This document shows, piece after piece, positions 62,551 through 64,000 of a stretch of 64,000 nucleotides of DNA. Under the pieces are notes generated by a model. The model had not been told where the DNA came from. It did no database searches and saw only the letters and a program-made list of their open reading frames with translations. Position numbers and translations under genes: made by a program. Every line of letters begins with the position of its first letter. Positions within the stretch are counted from its first letter, which is position 1. This stretch comes from Mesotaenium endlicherianum (Eukaryota; Streptophyta; Zygnematophyceae; Zygnematales; Mesotaeniaceae), in the NCBI GenBank assembly GCA_009602735.1, contig WELA01013572.1, positions 442,829-506,828 on the forward strand, given 5' to 3'.

Positions 62551-64000
62551 TCTTCGAGGGGCTGGTCGTAGCGGGTTCGCTGGGGGGCTCCGCCGCTGGT
62601 GTCACCGGCGCGGGAGCAGCATCGGACGACGGGGCCGGGGTGGCATAGGTCACGGCGCTGCAGCTCGCAGGCGGGGGCGACGTGGCCGCATCGTCGGCGT
62701 ACAGGCGGCGCCCCTTAATCCCCCTGGGCGGCTGCGTCTGCGGGGGGGAGGGGGCCTGCACGCCTTCGCTGACGCTGGTGGCGGAGGGCGAGCCGGCGGA
62801 CTCCGGTTGCGCGGCGTCGGAGGCGCGCCGGAAGGACCTCTTCCCGGGCGGCAGGACGGGCGAGGGAGAGCCTGCGCCGCCGCCGTCCGGTGCTGCACGC
62901 AGGCGAGCCACGCGTCAGTTACGTGTTAACGTGGCAGCTCAACGAAACATCTCGCGCAATGCAGCAGCGGCGCCCAGCCTGACGAGGCTAGGTGGCAGGC
63001 TAGAACGTGCAGGGGCCTGCTGCAAGGAGGCGTCTGCACCGCCAGGTGCAAAAGGGGCCGGATAGAGGGTCTCACGCTCGGTCGGCAAATGCATGCCCGG
63101 CGGGGTCTGTCCGGCTTCAGATGGCAGGCTGCGCGAGGGGGAGGGAGTGGACGCCGTGGCGGACGAGGTGGCCGACCTCGATCCCGGGGAGCTGGCAGTG
63201 CCTGCAGCGGCCGCACCACGCCAAAGCCGCGAGGTCAGTGGGTGGGTGACGCACAACAAGCCTCTTCACTCACGCGTGCAAGGGAGGGGGACAGTAAGAA
63301 ATTGCAGCCAGGTTGAGTGCGGCACACTCACCGTCAGAGCTGGACGAGCCAGCGGGGCGCCGCCCCTTGCCCTTCTTGCCCTTGCTCTTGTGCTTGCTCC
63401 AGCTCTTGCTCTTGATCTTGCCCTTGCCCTTGCCCTTGCCCCTCTTCTTCTTCCGCTTGGGCGAGGGTCCAGCCTTGCTGGGTGCACCCGGCGCCCCTGC
63501 CGCTGCCCCCCCCGTAGCAAGCAAACACACGGAGGCACACACGGACCGCGAGAGAGGATGAGCACGGGTTGGAGTTTCTAAGGTGGAGCAGCACGAGCAA
63601 GAGGGCCAGGACCACATACACAGAGATAAACACAGAGAGAGCGCGTGGTAGGCGAGCTGTCGTGAACAAGGCAGGGCGGTGCTCGACGAGTCTCACCTCG
63701 CTTGCCGCCCGTGCCCTTAGAGGGGGGCGAGGTCCACGCCTCAGGCTCCCCTTCCGCCACGCCTGCGGTTGCGCAGCACAGACAGAGGGGCAAGAGGCGA
63801 GGACGTTGTGTGAGTCAGCACCACTGGCCGGCGCCAGTACCGCATTTTGCCGCCCGATTTAGGCCAGGACGATTGCCAGGGACATGCAGGGATGTCGTGG
63901 CACACGCGGCAGCTGTGGGGGTGGATGGGGCGGGCGTACCTGGTGGGGCCGAGTGAGCGGCAGGCGCGACGAGGGGGGCTGGAGGGGCAGGTTCGACGCC
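62551..64000 (-). pseudogene. recombinase copy C, linker exons, continues past the right edge
   Basis: Minus-strand exons: from beyond the edge to 63940, then 63697-63768, 63332-63502, 63076-63201 and 62551-62892, in phase with the following exon at 62371. They have the same lengths as the copy B exons (72, 171, 126 and 342 bp). They encode the Lys-rich block (KRKKKRGKGKGKGKIKSKSW) and the Pro/Ala/Ser-rich exon (SPSPVLPPGKRSFRRASDAA). The acceptor of the 72-bp exon reads CAA rather than CAG, so even this copy may be damaged. The first recombinase domain of copy C would lie to the right of the window. Confidence 0.6.

Noticed and set aside
42069-64000. DIRS/Ngaro retrotransposon as the source of the recombinase array
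   Set aside because: YR motifs fit, but no reverse transcriptase or RNase H is found in any unit. The only such domains in the window belong to the chromoviruses.

Overview
This is a eukaryotic nuclear window: spliced genes with GT-AG introns, LTR retrotransposons and no operons. My best guess is a streptophyte (charophyte-type) alga. The evidence is chromodomain Ty3/gypsy elements, a primer-binding site matching the 3' end of plant initiator-Met tRNA (TGGTATCGGAGC), and decay that fits CHG cytosine methylation. The species cannot be named from the sequence alone.

Layout. 0.6-4.5 kb holds the 3' half of a katanin-like AAA ATPase gene (KATNAL2 type, + strand, seven exons), followed at 5.7-6.2 kb by a decayed duplicate of its sixth exon and adjoining intron. 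6.2-14.8 kb is mostly non-coding, with GC-rich repeats, a strong 36-bp-arm hairpin, a decayed gag-like retroelement remnant and two unrecognised minus-strand ORFs (one with two AT-hooks, one coiled-coil). From 14.8 kb to the right edge the window is a head-to-tail array of a roughly 10-kb unit, all on the minus strand. Each unit has a 1.2-2 kb upstream flank and a large, intron-rich gene. Three gene copies are visible: A (17.2-44.8 kb, split by retrotransposons), B (46.9-55.5 kb) and C (58.3 kb to beyond the edge).

The repeated gene is the most interesting content. Its exons encode two separate tyrosine-recombinase (YR) catalytic domains joined by a long linker rich in Lys/Gly, Pro and Ser. 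Both domains have the box-A Arg, the box-B Arg and a plausible C-terminal Tyr, and both carry Gln where most family members have the box-B His. Exon phases close across the linker at nearly every junction, so this may be one protein of about 1,900 residues; two adjacent genes are not excluded. No reverse transcriptase or capsid gene accompanies it, so a Crypton-like DNA transposon or a domesticated recombinase family is more likely than DIRS. No copy in the window is intact.

Copy A is split by a 23-kb nest of three chromoviruses. Element II (minus) carries element I (plus) inside its left LTR, with 5-bp target duplication CTAAA. Element I in turn carries a 744-bp solo LTR of family II, with duplication CAGCA. 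Element III (plus, same family as I) is fused to element II by a deletion junction. Family I/III carries an extra ORF of about 550 codons between the chromodomain and the 3' LTR. A 225-base assembly gap lies in element III.
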